A stretch of 45,034 nucleotides of DNA from Deltaproteobacteria bacterium (GCA_031288415.1 JAITRL010000144.1:1-45034); one strand, 5' to 3'. Positions 26,833-34,855 are shown, numbered from the stretch's first letter. The notes: generated from the sequence alone by a model not told the origin. Made by a program: numbers and translations.

Positions 26833-27097
26833 CCTAACCTAAGGCCTCTTCAGGCGTGACAGGCCCCGCACAAACCACAGGCTCCGGAAGGTCCCTAACC
26901 GTCCGACGGGCCTCGCGGGGAGACGCCGCGCAGGAAGGCTGAACTCCACAGCCGTCCAGGCCGGGGCGCCCGGACCCGCCGAACTCAGGCCTTATGCCCG
27001 CAACCACAGAACCTTCCGCCGGACAGCCCCTGTCCGGCCAGCAAGCCGCCGCCGGCGCATCTAGACGACTCCAGATCCCAGGCGGCCGCATTTCCAG

Positions 27098-27117
27098 TTT
27101 TTCAGTCCACTGAAAAA
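27098..27117. promoter_or_regulatory. Perfect 20-bp dyad overlapping the mtaC ribosome binding site
   Basis: Arms TTTTTCAGT and ACTGAAAAA around CC. The right arm runs into AAGGAG, the mtaC ribosome binding site. It could be an operator, or in RNA a stem that hides the translation start. Confidence 0.5.
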
Positions 27118-27129
27118 GGAGAGCCACTA

Positions 27130-27753
27130 ATGTCCATCAAAGACGTGTATCAGGCAGTAGTAGATTTCGACGACGACGCGATCGCCGGACTCGTTGACAA
27201 AGAGGTCAAGGCCGGGACCCCCGCGCAGAAGATCCTCGACGAGGGCCTCATCGCCGCCATGGACTACGTCGGCAAGCTGTTCTCCGAGGGCGAGCTGTTC
27301 GTCCCCGAGATGCTCATGGCCGCCACCGCCATGAAGGCCGGCCTTACCGTCCTGAAGCCCGTGCTGGCCAAGGCCGGGTCCTCAACGATCGGCACCTGCG
27401 TCATCGGCACCGTGAAGGGCGACCTGCACGACATCGGCAAGAACCTCGTCGGCATGATGCTCGAGGGCGGCGGCTTCGAGGTCTACGACCTCGGCTCCGA
27501 CGTCGAGCCCGCCAAGTTCGTCGCGGCCGCCAAGGAGAAGAAGGCCCAGATCGTCGGCCTCTCCGCCCTCCTGACCACCACGATGCCCTACATGGAGGAG
27601 ACCGTCAACGCGCTGAAGGAGGCCGGCCTGACCTCCAAGGTGATCATCGGCGGAGCCCCCGTCACCGCGGCCTACGCGGAGAAGATCGGGGCCGCCGGCT
27701 ACTCCGATGACGCCCCCGGCGCCGTGGAGCTCGCCCGCAGCCTGCTGAAGTAG
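27130..27753 (+). CDS. mtaC: Corrinoid methyl-carrier protein, MtaC type
   Basis: A 207-residue methionine-synthase-like corrinoid protein. A helical cap (about 1-85) is followed by a B12-binding Rossmann domain with the base-off motif GDLHDIG (cobalt-ligand His100), SALLTTT and IIGGAPV, all intact. It would take methyl from MtaB and pass it to the pterin enzyme encoded downstream. ATG 27130 has AAGGAG 7-8 bases upstream. Like mtaB it uses almost only C- or G-ending codons, suggesting high expression. Contrast it with the B12-domain protein at 20873-21556, whose motifs are altered. Confidence 0.93.
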   Translation: MSIKDVYQAVVDFDDDAIAGLVDKEVKAGTPAQKILDEGLIAAMDYVGKLFSEGELFVPEMLMAATAMKAGLTVLKPVLAKAGSSTIGTCVIGTVKGDLHDIGKNLVGMMLEGGGFEVYDLGSDVEPAKFVAAAKEKKAQIVGLSALLTTTMPYMEETVNALKEAGLTSKVIIGGAPVTAAYAEKIGAAGYSDDAPGAVELARSLLK

Positions 27754-27772
27754 TCTCCTTTAAGAACCTCCA

Positions 27773-27826
27773 GGGGTTTTCCAGGGCGGCCAGAGACGCT
27801 CCCCCCGTCCGGCCGCCTGAAACCCC
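27773..27826 (+). terminator. Hairpin after mtaC
   Basis: GGGGTTTTCCAGGGCGGCC can pair with GGCCGCCTGAAACCCC, with bulges. It lies 20 bases past the mtaC stop and has no T-run. Termination or 3'-end protection is inferred. Confidence 0.4.
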
Positions 27827-27884
27827 GTAATCCGGGCTGTCGCCGCCCGGCGTTCTTTCCGCCCGCCCTGACCGACTACACTCC

Positions 27885-27950
27885 AAAACATCCTGTTTTA
27901 CCGTGTAGGCCTATGACATAACGGCGATGTACTTATTTCATGGGCCTACA
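27885..27950. promoter_or_regulatory. Two dyads upstream of the mtgA promoter
   Basis: First, AAAACA-TCC-TGTTTT at 27885-27899. Second, TGTAGGCCTATG (27904-27915) and CATGGGCCTACA (27939-27950), eleven of twelve paired, with a 23-base gap. They lie 160-230 bases before the -35 box and may be binding sites or an RNA 3' structure of the mtaC message. Confidence 0.4.
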
Positions 27951-28110
27951 TTCGATTTTCCCCGTAACCCCGGACCCGCAGGGCCGCCGCGCGCCACCTA
28001 AGGCCCCGGTTGCCCCCCCGCAAGGCCTAAGTGGCCGGGTCTTACGGGAAGCCGGGCGCATCGGAGCGCGCCGGAGCCGCCGCAGCGGACAAGTTTTCCG
28101 GACATGCCCT

Positions 28111-28139
28111 TTGCTTTTCCTCCCGTTTTGCCTTATACT
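28111..28139 (+). promoter_or_regulatory. Promoter of the mtgA-like gene
   Basis: TTGCTT (-35) and TATACT (-10) with a 17-base spacer. The transcript would start near 28146, giving a leader of about 318 nt. Confidence 0.6.
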
Positions 28140-28463
28140 CCCTGACAACTGAAGAAATCCCATAGTCGGCTCCCCCCCGGATGTGAAGATTCCCAAATCA
28201 GCCTCCGCCTGCCGTTCCCTGCGGCGGCGAAAGCCCCGTTGCATCCGGAAGCCGGCCTTGATCCAGATTTCAGACCGGTTTTTTTTTGTTTTTCAGGCCC
28301 TTCGGGCCTGGCGGAAGCCCCGCCCCGGCGGCGGGGCCCAGCAGAGCCACCCTCCCCGGACGGCAGCGGGCCGCCGGGGGTTCCAGAGAAGCCGCCCCTG
28401 CGGCGGGGCCGGAATCCAGGCCAACCCATATCCGCCTTCCGAGGCGCATTCAAGGTGACATAG

Positions 28464-29261
28464 ATGATAATCGTAGGCGAGTTGATTAACGCCAGTCGCA
28501 AGAAAATCAAGGAAGCGATCGAAAAGAAAGACGCCGACTACATCAAGGAAATCGCGATCAACCAGGACAAGGCGGGCGCGAGCTACGTCGACGTCAACGC
28601 CGGCGTGTTCGTGGGCCAGGAGCCCGAGTACCTGGTCTGGCTCGTCGAGACCGTGCAGTCGGTGGTCGACAAGCCCCTCGCGCTGGACAGCCCCGACCCC
28701 AAGGCCATCGAGGCGGCGATGAAGGTCCACAAGGGCACCCCGATGCTCAACTCCATCTCGATGGAGAAGGACCGCTGGGCCAAGCTCTCCCCCGTCATCG
28801 CCAACACCGACATCAAGGTCGTCTCCCTGTGCATGAGCGACGCCGGCATGCCCACCACCGCCGTTGACCGCGTCAAGATAGCGGGCGACCTGGTCGATGG
28901 CCTCACCAAGATCAACATCCCCCTCGAAAACATCTACATCGACCCGCTGGTCCAGCCCGTCGGCACGGATTACACCTTCGGCATCGAGTTCCTGAAGGCG
29001 GTCACCCAGATCAAGGAAAAGTTCGCGGGCGTCCACATCATGTGCGGCCTGTCCAACATCAGCTTCGGCCTGCCCGAGCGCAAGTTCCTCAACCGCATCT
29101 TCATGGGCCAGGCCATCATGGCGGGCCTTGACGGCGCCATCATCGATCCCCTTGACAACGCGATGATGGGCACCATCGCCGGCGCGGTCGCCCTGATTGG
29201 CAAGGACAAGGGCTGCCGCGGATACCTCAAGGCCTTCCGCGCCGGGCTGGTCAAGGCCTAA
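28464..29261 (+). CDS. mtgA: Methyl-tetrahydrofolate:corrinoid methyltransferase (AcsE/MtgA type)
   Basis: A 265-residue pterin-binding TIM-barrel enzyme of the AcsE/MtgA/MtvA group, which exchanges methyl between a corrinoid protein and tetrahydrofolate. Pterin-site residues known in AcsE as Asp75, Asn96, Asp160 and Asn199 correspond here to Asp75 (LALDSPDP), Asn96 (MLNSIS), Asp160 (IYIDPLVQP) and Asn198 (CGLSNISFGLPER). ATG 28464 has AAGGTG 6 bases upstream. Located after mtaB and mtaC, it most likely transfers methanol-derived methyl from MtaC to tetrahydrofolate, feeding the methyl branch of the Wood-Ljungdahl pathway. It could instead be the genuine AcsE for the corrinoid iron-sulfur protein, but no acs genes are nearby. 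Confidence 0.9.
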   Translation: MIIVGELINASRKKIKEAIEKKDADYIKEIAINQDKAGASYVDVNAGVFVGQEPEYLVWLVETVQSVVDKPLALDSPDPKAIEAAMKVHKGTPMLNSISMEKDRWAKLSPVIANTDIKVVSLCMSDAGMPTTAVDRVKIAGDLVDGLTKINIPLENIYIDPLVQPVGTDYTFGIEFLKAVTQIKEKFAGVHIMCGLSNISFGLPERKFLNRIFMGQAIMAGLDGAIIDPLDNAMMGTIAGAVALIGKDKGCRGYLKAFRAGLVKA

Positions 29262-29780
29262 GCCTCGTCTTTCCCGAATTTCCCCGCTCTTCTCGGAGCG
29301 CTTCCCCCTGCCAAGCCCCGCCGCATCCCCAGCGGCGGGGCTTCGGCGTTTCAGGCGCCGCTTTCCGGCCCCGGCCCCCTCTCCCTTGCCTCCCTCCCGC
29401 TCCCCCCGGCTTTCCCGGCCGGCCCGCCTGCCTGAGGATCGCCTCCCTGCCGCAGGCAGGCTTTTCCCGCAGGCCTTCGCAAGGCTTCCGGGCCGCCTGT
29501 TCAGCCCTTCCCGCGGCAAGCCTCCCATGGCCGGCCTTGGCGAGGCCTCGCAGGGCTTTTTCCCGGGCTCGGTTTTGGGTTATCCTGCGCTTGAGCCGCC
29601 GGCCCCCGCCAAGCCCTGAGGGCGGCTTCCGCGTGTCCCGGCGCGGAGGCCCCGCGCCCTCGCGCCGCCTGCGCCGGGCCCGGCCGTCTTCCGCCCCCCG
29701 CCCGGCCCTCCCGGCGCCTCTCCACCTTAACCCGACCCGTTCCGGCGGGGGCCAGCCCCGCTTCTTTAGCCAGGCACCTT
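29262..29780. other. mtgA-nadK intergenic region
   Basis: Contains the mtgA terminator and then a pyrimidine-rich stretch (about 29370-29410). No gene seen. Confidence 0.55.
29313..29343 (+). terminator. Hairpin terminator after mtgA
   Basis: Perfect 12-bp arms AAGCCCCGCCGC and GCGGCGGGGCTT around a 7-base loop, 50 bases past the stop. The T-rich tail is weak. Confidence 0.6.
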
Positions 29781-30632
29781 ATGCGCGACATCGTGATAGC
29801 CGTCCGGGACACCCCGGAACCCCTCAAGCTGGCCGAGTGGACCGTGGAGTTCCTCCAAGGCTTTACCCCCGGGCCCAGAAAGGTCCTGGTGGACCGGAGC
29901 CCTCTTACGGTCCCCCCTGCCTCCCGCCCCGAGGACGTCTTCCCGTACCTCGTGATCTCTTTGGGAGGCGACGGCACCCTCCTGCAGGCCGCCCGCCGTT
30001 GGGGGCTTTCAGGCACGCCAATACTGGGCGTCAACATGGGCACCCTCGGCTTCCTGGCCGAGGTCGAATGCGCCCGGTACAGGGATCTGCTCATACCCGC
30101 CCTCAAGGGCGAGGCCGCCCTCGAAGAGCGGCGGCTTCTGGACATCACGGTGTCCAGGGACGGGGAGACGGTCTTTTCCGCCCCCGTGCTTAACGATGCC
30201 GTGGTGGACAAGGGGGCTCCCTCGCGGATCCTCAACCTGCGCCTGAGCGTGGACGGCTCCAAGGCCTGGAGCTACCGCGCGGACGGGGTCATCCTCTCCA
30301 CCACCACCGGCTCCACCGCCTACAACCTCTCCGCCGGCGGCCCGGTGGTGCATCCGTCGCTCCCCGCCTTAGTGGTCACGCCCATCTGCCCCTTCACTCT
30401 TTCGAGCCGTTCCCTGGTGCTCCCGCTGGACTCCCGGATCGAGGTGGCCATAGACGAGTCCGCGCCCTCGATCTTCCTTACCGTGGACGGGCAGATGACC
30501 TTCCAGCTGGCCGCCGGCGACAGCGTCATCGCCGTCCGCTCGGACTCCGCGGTCAGGCTCGTGAAGAACCCGCACCGCGAATACCTGGACACCCTTCAGC
30601 TCAAGCTGGGTCTCTTCCAGAAGGACCGCTGA
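29781..30632 (+). CDS. nadK: NAD kinase
   Basis: A 283-residue ATP-NAD kinase making NADP. GGDGT (residues 62-66) is the catalytic loop, and GVNMGTLGFLAE, LNDAVV and TTTGSTAYNLSAGGP are the conserved NAD-binding and active-site blocks. ATG 29781 begins at the family N-terminus, though no good ribosome binding site is seen. It stands alone on plus between two empty stretches. Confidence 0.96.
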   Translation: MRDIVIAVRDTPEPLKLAEWTVEFLQGFTPGPRKVLVDRSPLTVPPASRPEDVFPYLVISLGGDGTLLQAARRWGLSGTPILGVNMGTLGFLAEVECARYRDLLIPALKGEAALEERRLLDITVSRDGETVFSAPVLNDAVVDKGAPSRILNLRLSVDGSKAWSYRADGVILSTTTGSTAYNLSAGGPVVHPSLPALVVTPICPFTLSSRSLVLPLDSRIEVAIDESAPSIFLTVDGQMTFQLAAGDSVIAVRSDSAVRLVKNPHREYLDTLQLKLGLFQKDR

Positions 30633-31553
30633 CGGCGGCTGCCCTGGCCGGGCCTGTTCGCGCACTCCTTTGCCGCCGCGGCTCCGGGCCGGCGCCTTCC
30701 CTCCCGTTCGCGGGGGCGCGGAGACGAGCCCGCCGCAGTACGATTTCCCCGATGCGCGCCTTTGCCGCCGGGCAGAGCGGCGAGAACCGCTAAAAGCCGT
30801 AGTCCGCAAGGGCAAGGCGGAAAACCTGCCCTGCTTCCGCCGTCCCGCCGGGGCCAGGACGGAAGCTCATCCTGCCTCCCTCGCGGGCGGCGGCGGCGGA
30901 ACTTCGGCCAGCGCGCGCGGGCGGCCGCGCCCAAGGGACGAGGGACCGGCCCGTGAGAAGCGCGCCGCGAACGGTTCCGTGACGTTCACGGCAAAGCCGC
31001 GAACGGCGGCGACAAGTCAAAACGAGCGCGGACCGGCAGAACCCGGCAGACGGGCGGGCGCGGGCATAAACCCGGAACGGAAAGACAAGGCGAGGAATTG
31101 CGGGAGGAATCGGGAAAGACCGGAACGGCGTGAGGGGCCGGGAATGACCCGGACAGGCGGGCAGGCCCGGGAAAGGGCGGAAATCCCGAAAAGACGGGCA
31201 CAACCGTTCGCCTCCCCGCCCTGTCCGCGCAGGGCCGGCCTTGAGGGGTTCCTGCCGGGATGCCGCAGGCCGCCAGAGCGCGCTCCGCCGGCCGGCCTTG
31301 GCCGGCTTAGCCGCGCGGCTGCGCCGCCGCCGTAAGGCGTTGCCGCAGCCTGCGCTTGACAAAGCGCAGGCTGACCGGGTTCAGGCAGGAATGAAACCGC
31401 CTGCCTGAAGCTTAACGTGAACGACAGCCTGCAGCGGAGCCGGAGAACGGGGAAAGCCGGGGAAGCGGGGAAGCGGGGAAGCGGGCTGAAAAGGCGGGCG
31501 GGCAAGGTAGACGGGACCCGGCCGTCTCAAGGCCATCGGCGCCGACGGGCGCA
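30633..31553. other. Gene-free stretch after nadK
   Basis: No supported gene. The part from 31070 to 31200 is purine-rich. Two perfect hairpins lie at 31346-31409, and short GGGGAAGC repeats at about 31459-31482. Confidence 0.55.
31346..31409. repeat. Two adjacent perfect hairpins
   Basis: CAGCCTGCGCTT / AAGCGCAGGCTG (31346-31373, 4-base loop) and TTCAGGCAGG / CCTGCCTGAA (31380-31409, 10-base loop) lie six bases apart. No T-run on either strand. They are downstream of the FlgC-like gene on minus. Confidence 0.75.
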
Positions 31554-31946
31554 TCAGACCTTCATGTTGATCACGGTCCCCAGCATGTGATCCGCAGTGG
31601 GTATGACCTTGGCGTTGGCCTGGTAGCCCCGCTCGGTCACGATGAGGTTCACCATCTCAGTGGCGACGTTGGTATTGGAGCCCTCCACGAAGCCCTTGGG
31701 CACCCAGGCCGGGGTGGAGGGATCCCTGGGCAGCCCCTCCCACGGGAGAAGCGGCCCGCCTGGCCCCAGGCCCACCTGGGTCTGGGCCGCCGTCCCGGAG
31801 TAGCGGGGGAGGTCCTGGTAGGTGGTGCGCCCGGCCTTGAAGCCGTCGGTAAGGACATTGGCCAGGTTATGGGCGGTGACCTGGGTGCCTATCCCGAAGG
31901 CGTTGAGGGCAGTGGACGAGGCGTACATGGCAGAGGAGACGGTCAA
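31554..31946 (-). CDS. FlgC-like flagellar rod protein
   Basis: A 130-residue protein with both ends of the axial rod/hook family. The N-terminal rod motif is ALNAFGIGTQVTAHNLANVLTDGFK-like (residues about 13-37) and the C-terminal domain carries NTNVATEMVNLIVTERGYQAN. Length matches FlgC (about 135-150). The start is TTG at 31946 (AAAAGG upstream) or ATG at 31928. No other rod, hook or basal-body genes are adjacent, but csrA-fliW, which control flagellin translation, lie 400 bases away in the opposite direction. It may be a real flagellar part encoded apart from its cluster, or a paralogue of uncertain role. Confidence 0.78.
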   Translation of the reverse strand: MTVSSAMYASSTALNAFGIGTQVTAHNLANVLTDGFKAGRTTYQDLPRYSGTAAQTQVGLGPGGPLLPWEGLPRDPSTPAWVPKGFVEGSNTNVATEMVNLIVTERGYQANAKVIPTADHMLGTVINMKV

Positions 31947-32348
31947 GGGCGCGAAACCTTTTGCCCTCCGGCGCCCTGAACCGGCAGAGGTTCCGGGGCA
32001 GGCCGACGGGACTTGGGGGGAAGCGCCTTGCCGCGCTTTCCCTTTCCTTCATTTTAGCCTCCCGCAGGGGCTTTCGCAACCTGCCCTCCCGCCGCCTCAT
32101 GCGGGACTGGCCTTCCGCCCTGCGCGAGGGCCCGGCATCATCAGCGCCCCTTGCCCCGGCCGAAGGCTGATTGACCGGGCCTCGACTTCCGCCGTCTTTC
32201 GGGACCTTCGCCGGACCTTCGCCCGACCTTCGCCCCGCCTTGTCTCCATGCGGCAACAGGTGTAAAATCGCTGGCGCGTCTCATGAAGCCGCTTCTGCCC
32301 TGCCTCCCGGCGCGCGGGGGGAGGGCCGCGGGCCGCCGGGGGCTTCCT
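31947..32348. other. Divergent region between the FlgC-like gene and csrA
   Basis: No gene seen. It contains the csrA promoter and repeated short CTTCGCC(G)GACC words near 32208-32240. Confidence 0.5.
32240..32268 (+). promoter_or_regulatory. Promoter of csrA-fliW-xerC
   Basis: TTGTCT (-35, four of six) and TAAAAT (-10, five of six) with a 17-base spacer. Leader of about 75 nt to the TTG at 32349. Confidence 0.55.
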
Positions 32349-32600
32349 TTGCTCATCTTAACCAGGAAAATCGGGGAGACCGTCACCATCGGCGACGACA
32401 TCAAAGTCCAGGTGGTGGAGGTCAAAGGCCGCCAAGTCCGCCTGGGCATCACCGCGCCCGCCGAATGGGCGGTCCACCGCGAGGAGATCTTCGTCAAGAT
32501 CCAGGAGCAGAACCTTCAGTCCCTGCGGACGGCCACCTCCGATCTGGAGTCGGCGGCCCAGCTGTGGACCGCCAACAAGCCGGGAGGACCCCGTGAGTGA
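32349..32600 (+). CDS. csrA: Carbon storage regulator CsrA
   Basis: An 83-residue RNA-binding regulator that blocks translation of target mRNAs (flagellin in many bacteria). The start is TTG at 32349, giving the universal N-terminus [20 protein letters not shown]. The frame is open upstream but that sequence is low-complexity. The core (to [10 protein letters not shown]) is standard, and a longer C-terminal tail follows. Its stop overlaps the start of fliW. Confidence 0.95.
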   Translation: MLILTRKIGETVTIGDDIKVQVVEVKGRQVRLGITAPAEWAVHREEIFVKIQEQNLQSLRTATSDLESAAQLWTANKPGGPRE

Positions 32601-33069
32601 TCCAGAGGGGCGCCGACCGGACGGCAAGGCTCACATGCTTAAAATCAACACCCAGAGATTCGGGGTGATGGACATACCCGAGATCTCCGTCGTCACCGTC
32701 CTGGGCGGAATCATCGGGTTCCCGGAACTTACCCGTTACGTCCTGATCCAAAGGCCCCACGACGCGCCGTTTTACTGGCTGCAGTGCCTGGACGACCCCA
32801 CCCTGGCCCTCGTCCTGGTCAACCCGGTGCTCTTCAAGTCGGACTACGCCCCGGAACTCCCCCGCGGGATTCTGGAGGAGCTCGGCGCGGGGGACGGCGA
32901 GATCACGCTCTTCGCGATTGTCACTATCCCCCAGGGCCGCCCCCAGGACATGACCGCCAACCTGCTGGGGCCCCTGGCCATGAACCCCGCTACCCGCAAG
33001 GCCCGCCAGCTCGTCCTGGACGACAGGCTCTATACGCACCGGCACCCCATCATCCCGGCAACCGCATGA
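32593..33069 (+). CDS. fliW: Flagellar assembly factor FliW
   Basis: A 158-residue FliW, the protein antagonist that binds CsrA or flagellin and thereby couples flagellin synthesis to export. Recognised by the segments [32 protein letters not shown] and [29 protein letters not shown] 32593 overlaps csrA by 8 bases, with GGGAGGA upstream. An internal ATG ([10 protein letters not shown]) would give a more typical N-terminus. Its stop overlaps xerC as ATGA. The csrA-fliW pairing in one operon supports the call. Confidence 0.95.
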   Translation: MSDPEGRRPDGKAHMLKINTQRFGVMDIPEISVVTVLGGIIGFPELTRYVLIQRPHDAPFYWLQCLDDPTLALVLVNPVLFKSDYAPELPRGILEELGAGDGEITLFAIVTIPQGRPQDMTANLLGPLAMNPATRKARQLVLDDRLYTHRHPIIPATA

Positions 33070-34373
33070 AGAGAGCAGGCACTGGAAAACCCCGCCACGG
33101 CGCGGGCGCGCCCCTCCGGCCGGCCCCTGAGCCCGCCGATGCCCTCCGGCCGGCCCCTGAGCCCGCCGGGACTGACGGGCCTTCCCCCCTCATCGGCAAG
33201 TTCCTTGACAACCTGCGGGCCGTCAGGAACCGCCGCCCCAACACCATTTCCGCCTACTCCCGCGATCTCAGGGCCTACGCCGCTTTCCTGAAGCCATTGG
33301 GCCTGACCCCGGAATCGGCAGGCAAAACCCAGCTCAGGGCCTATATCCTCTCGCTGCGCGCCCGCCTGGACAACTCCTCCATCGCCAGGGCCCTTTCCGC
33401 CGTCAGGGCCTTCGGGGCCTGGCTGGTGCGCGAGGGATACTCCGACTTCAGCCCCGCCTCCTCGGTCAAGGGGCCCAAGCTTCCCAGACGCCAGCCGCGG
33501 TTCCTGTCCCTGACTGAGGCCGAGACCCTCTTGGACGCCGGCGTAAGGCCGGCCAAGCACAAAGCGGCAGGCGCGCCAGGGGCCGGGGACATTGAGGCCG
33601 CGAAAGATTCAGGAAGCGCGGCTTCCTCGTCCCCAGGCCGCAGGCGCGGCCGCCCGCCCCTGACCCAGGACTCTCACCGGGCCAGGGACCAGGCGGTCCT
33701 GGAGCTGGCCTACTCCTCGGGGCTCCGCGCGGGGGAGCTGGCCTCCCTGGACGTGGAGGATTTCAGGCTCTCCGAAGGCTGGGTCCACGTGCGCTCCGGA
33801 AAGGGAGGCAAGAGCCGCCTCGTGCCGACGGGTCTTCCCGCGATCCGGGCCGCCAAGGCCTGGCTCCGGGAGCGAGAACTCCTCGTCTCCTCCCTCCCGC
33901 TCCAGGAGAAAGGCCGGACAAGCGCGCTTTTCCTGGGCGCGCGCGGAGCGCGCCTGCAGGACCGGGAGATCCGCAGGATACTTCTGAGGCGCCTGACGGC
34001 CGCCGGCCTTGACACCGCCTACTCCCCCCACAGCCTGAGACACAGCTTCGCGACCCACCTGCTCGAGGCCGGGGCCGACCTCAAGGCTATCCAGGACATG
34101 CTGGGGCACAGCTCCCTGTCCACTACCGAACGCTACACCCACCTGGACATGAGTTCCCTGCGCCGCGCCTATCAGGCCCATCCCCGTGCCCTGCCCGCCG
34201 CCGGAGGCGCGGGCCGCCGCGCCAAGGGCAAGGGCGCGCCTAGCGAAGCGGGGCCTCAGGCTCCTGAGGGCCTTGAGGACTTTCAGAGGCTTGAAGGCCT
34301 TGGGGACCTTCAGGACCTGCAGGACCTTCAGGACCTTCAGGAAAAGACGCAGGATCCGCCCTCCAGGCCTTAG
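33066..34373 (+). CDS. xerC: Tyrosine recombinase XerC
   Basis: A 435-residue site-specific recombinase expected to act with XerD at dif to resolve chromosome dimers. SAM-like N-domain at about 40-135. Catalytic Arg221 (SSGLRAGEL), Lys246, His322 and Arg325 (HSLRH), His348 (LGHSS) and nucleophile Tyr357 (TTERYTHL) are all present. It is about 130 residues longer than usual: an N-terminal extension with a duplicated LRPAPEPA (residues 17-34), an Ala/Ser/Gly/Arg-rich insertion at about 164-200, and a C-terminal tail with LQDLQDLQDLQ. ATG 33066 overlaps the fliW stop. The order xerC-hslV-hslU is a known conserved cluster, which favours XerC over an integrase. Confidence 0.93.
   Translation: MKRAGTGKPRHGAGAPLRPAPEPADALRPAPEPAGTDGPSPLIGKFLDNLRAVRNRRPNTISAYSRDLRAYAAFLKPLGLTPESAGKTQLRAYILSLRARLDNSSIARALSAVRAFGAWLVREGYSDFSPASSVKGPKLPRRQPRFLSLTEAETLLDAGVRPAKHKAAGAPGAGDIEAAKDSGSAASSSPGRRRGRPPLTQDSHRARDQAVLELAYSSGLRAGELASLDVEDFRLSEGWVHVRSGKGGKSRLVPTGLPAIRAAKAWLRERELLVSSLPLQEKGRTSALFLGARGARLQDREIRRILLRRLTAAGLDTAYSPHSLRHSFATHLLEAGADLKAIQDMLGHSSLSTTERYTHLDMSSLRRAYQAHPRALPAAGGAGRRAKGKGAPSEAGPQAPEGLEDFQRLEGLGDLQDLQDLQDLQEKTQDPPSRP
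33112..33171 (+). repeat. 30-bp tandem duplication inside xerC
   Basis: Units 33112-33141 and 33142-33171 both begin CCCTCCGGCCGGCCCCTGAG and encode the repeated LRPAPEPA segment in the N-terminal extension. Confidence 0.85.
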
Positions 34374-34855
34374 CCCAAGGCGGCTTCAAGCTTTCCGGGG
34401 CGCTTTCGGCAAGCCCGCAAGGGCAGGCCGTCAGTTCAGGCTTTCCGGCCTGCCCCGCTCCGGCCGCCCCCGGCCTTAAGACGGGAAAATCCCGCGGCGA
34501 GGCGCCGGAAAACCCCGGAAAAATCCCGTTTCTTCCTTGGCCCGGCCCTTGATTCCCGCGCGGGGAATGCTTATTTTTTACCTTTGAGGCCGGAAGCTCC
34601 ATGCCGGGACCCAAAAAGCCTTTCAGGCCTGAGGGAAGCCGCCGCCGCCCGCCCGGACCAGGTCCTCCCCTCCGCCCGCAGGCTTCCCCCTGCTCTGGCC
34701 CGCCGCCTGTCGCAGGCGGCCGCGCCGCCCGTCGGATTCCGCCCGCGTCGGCGGCCCCTGGACTCCTTCGCCTTCGCCTTAGCCTCGCCAAGGCCTTGCC
34801 TGCCTTCCTCCGTGACCCCCCTGTCCGCAGTGACGCCCGTTTCCGAGGTTCCCGT
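34374..34855. other. xerC-hslV intergenic region
   Basis: No gene seen. It contains the hslV promoter at 34549-34577; the frame of hslV is open through part of it but the sequence is low-complexity. Confidence 0.55.
34549..34577 (+). promoter_or_regulatory. Candidate promoter for hslV
   Basis: TTGATT and TATTTT with a 17-base spacer. The -35/spacer holds the palindrome TTCCC-GCGCG-GGGAA, a possible operator. Leader of about 270 nt. Confidence 0.5.

Larger units (their letters stand above)
26747..27129. other. mtaB-mtaC intergenic region
   Basis: No gene seen. It contains a strong hairpin just after mtaB and a 20-bp dyad just before mtaC. A loose match to the 24399 operator (ATCTAGAC then CCAGAT) lies at 27059-27076. 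Confidence 0.55.
27754..28463. other. mtaC-mtgA intergenic and leader region
   Basis: No gene seen in 710 bp. In order it contains a hairpin after mtaC, two dyads, a promoter, and a structured leader with a run of nine T followed by the hairpin CAGGCCC / GGGCCTG (28294-28310). Confidence 0.6.

Noticed and set aside
26834-27127. A minus-strand frame of 97 codons between mtaB and mtaC
   Set aside because: It has no ribosome binding site or domain, and it would oppose the operon through the mtaC control region.
22311-28463. Cobalamin riboswitch in front of the corrinoid genes
   Set aside because: I found no B12-box-like core in any of the leaders. A covariance search would settle it.
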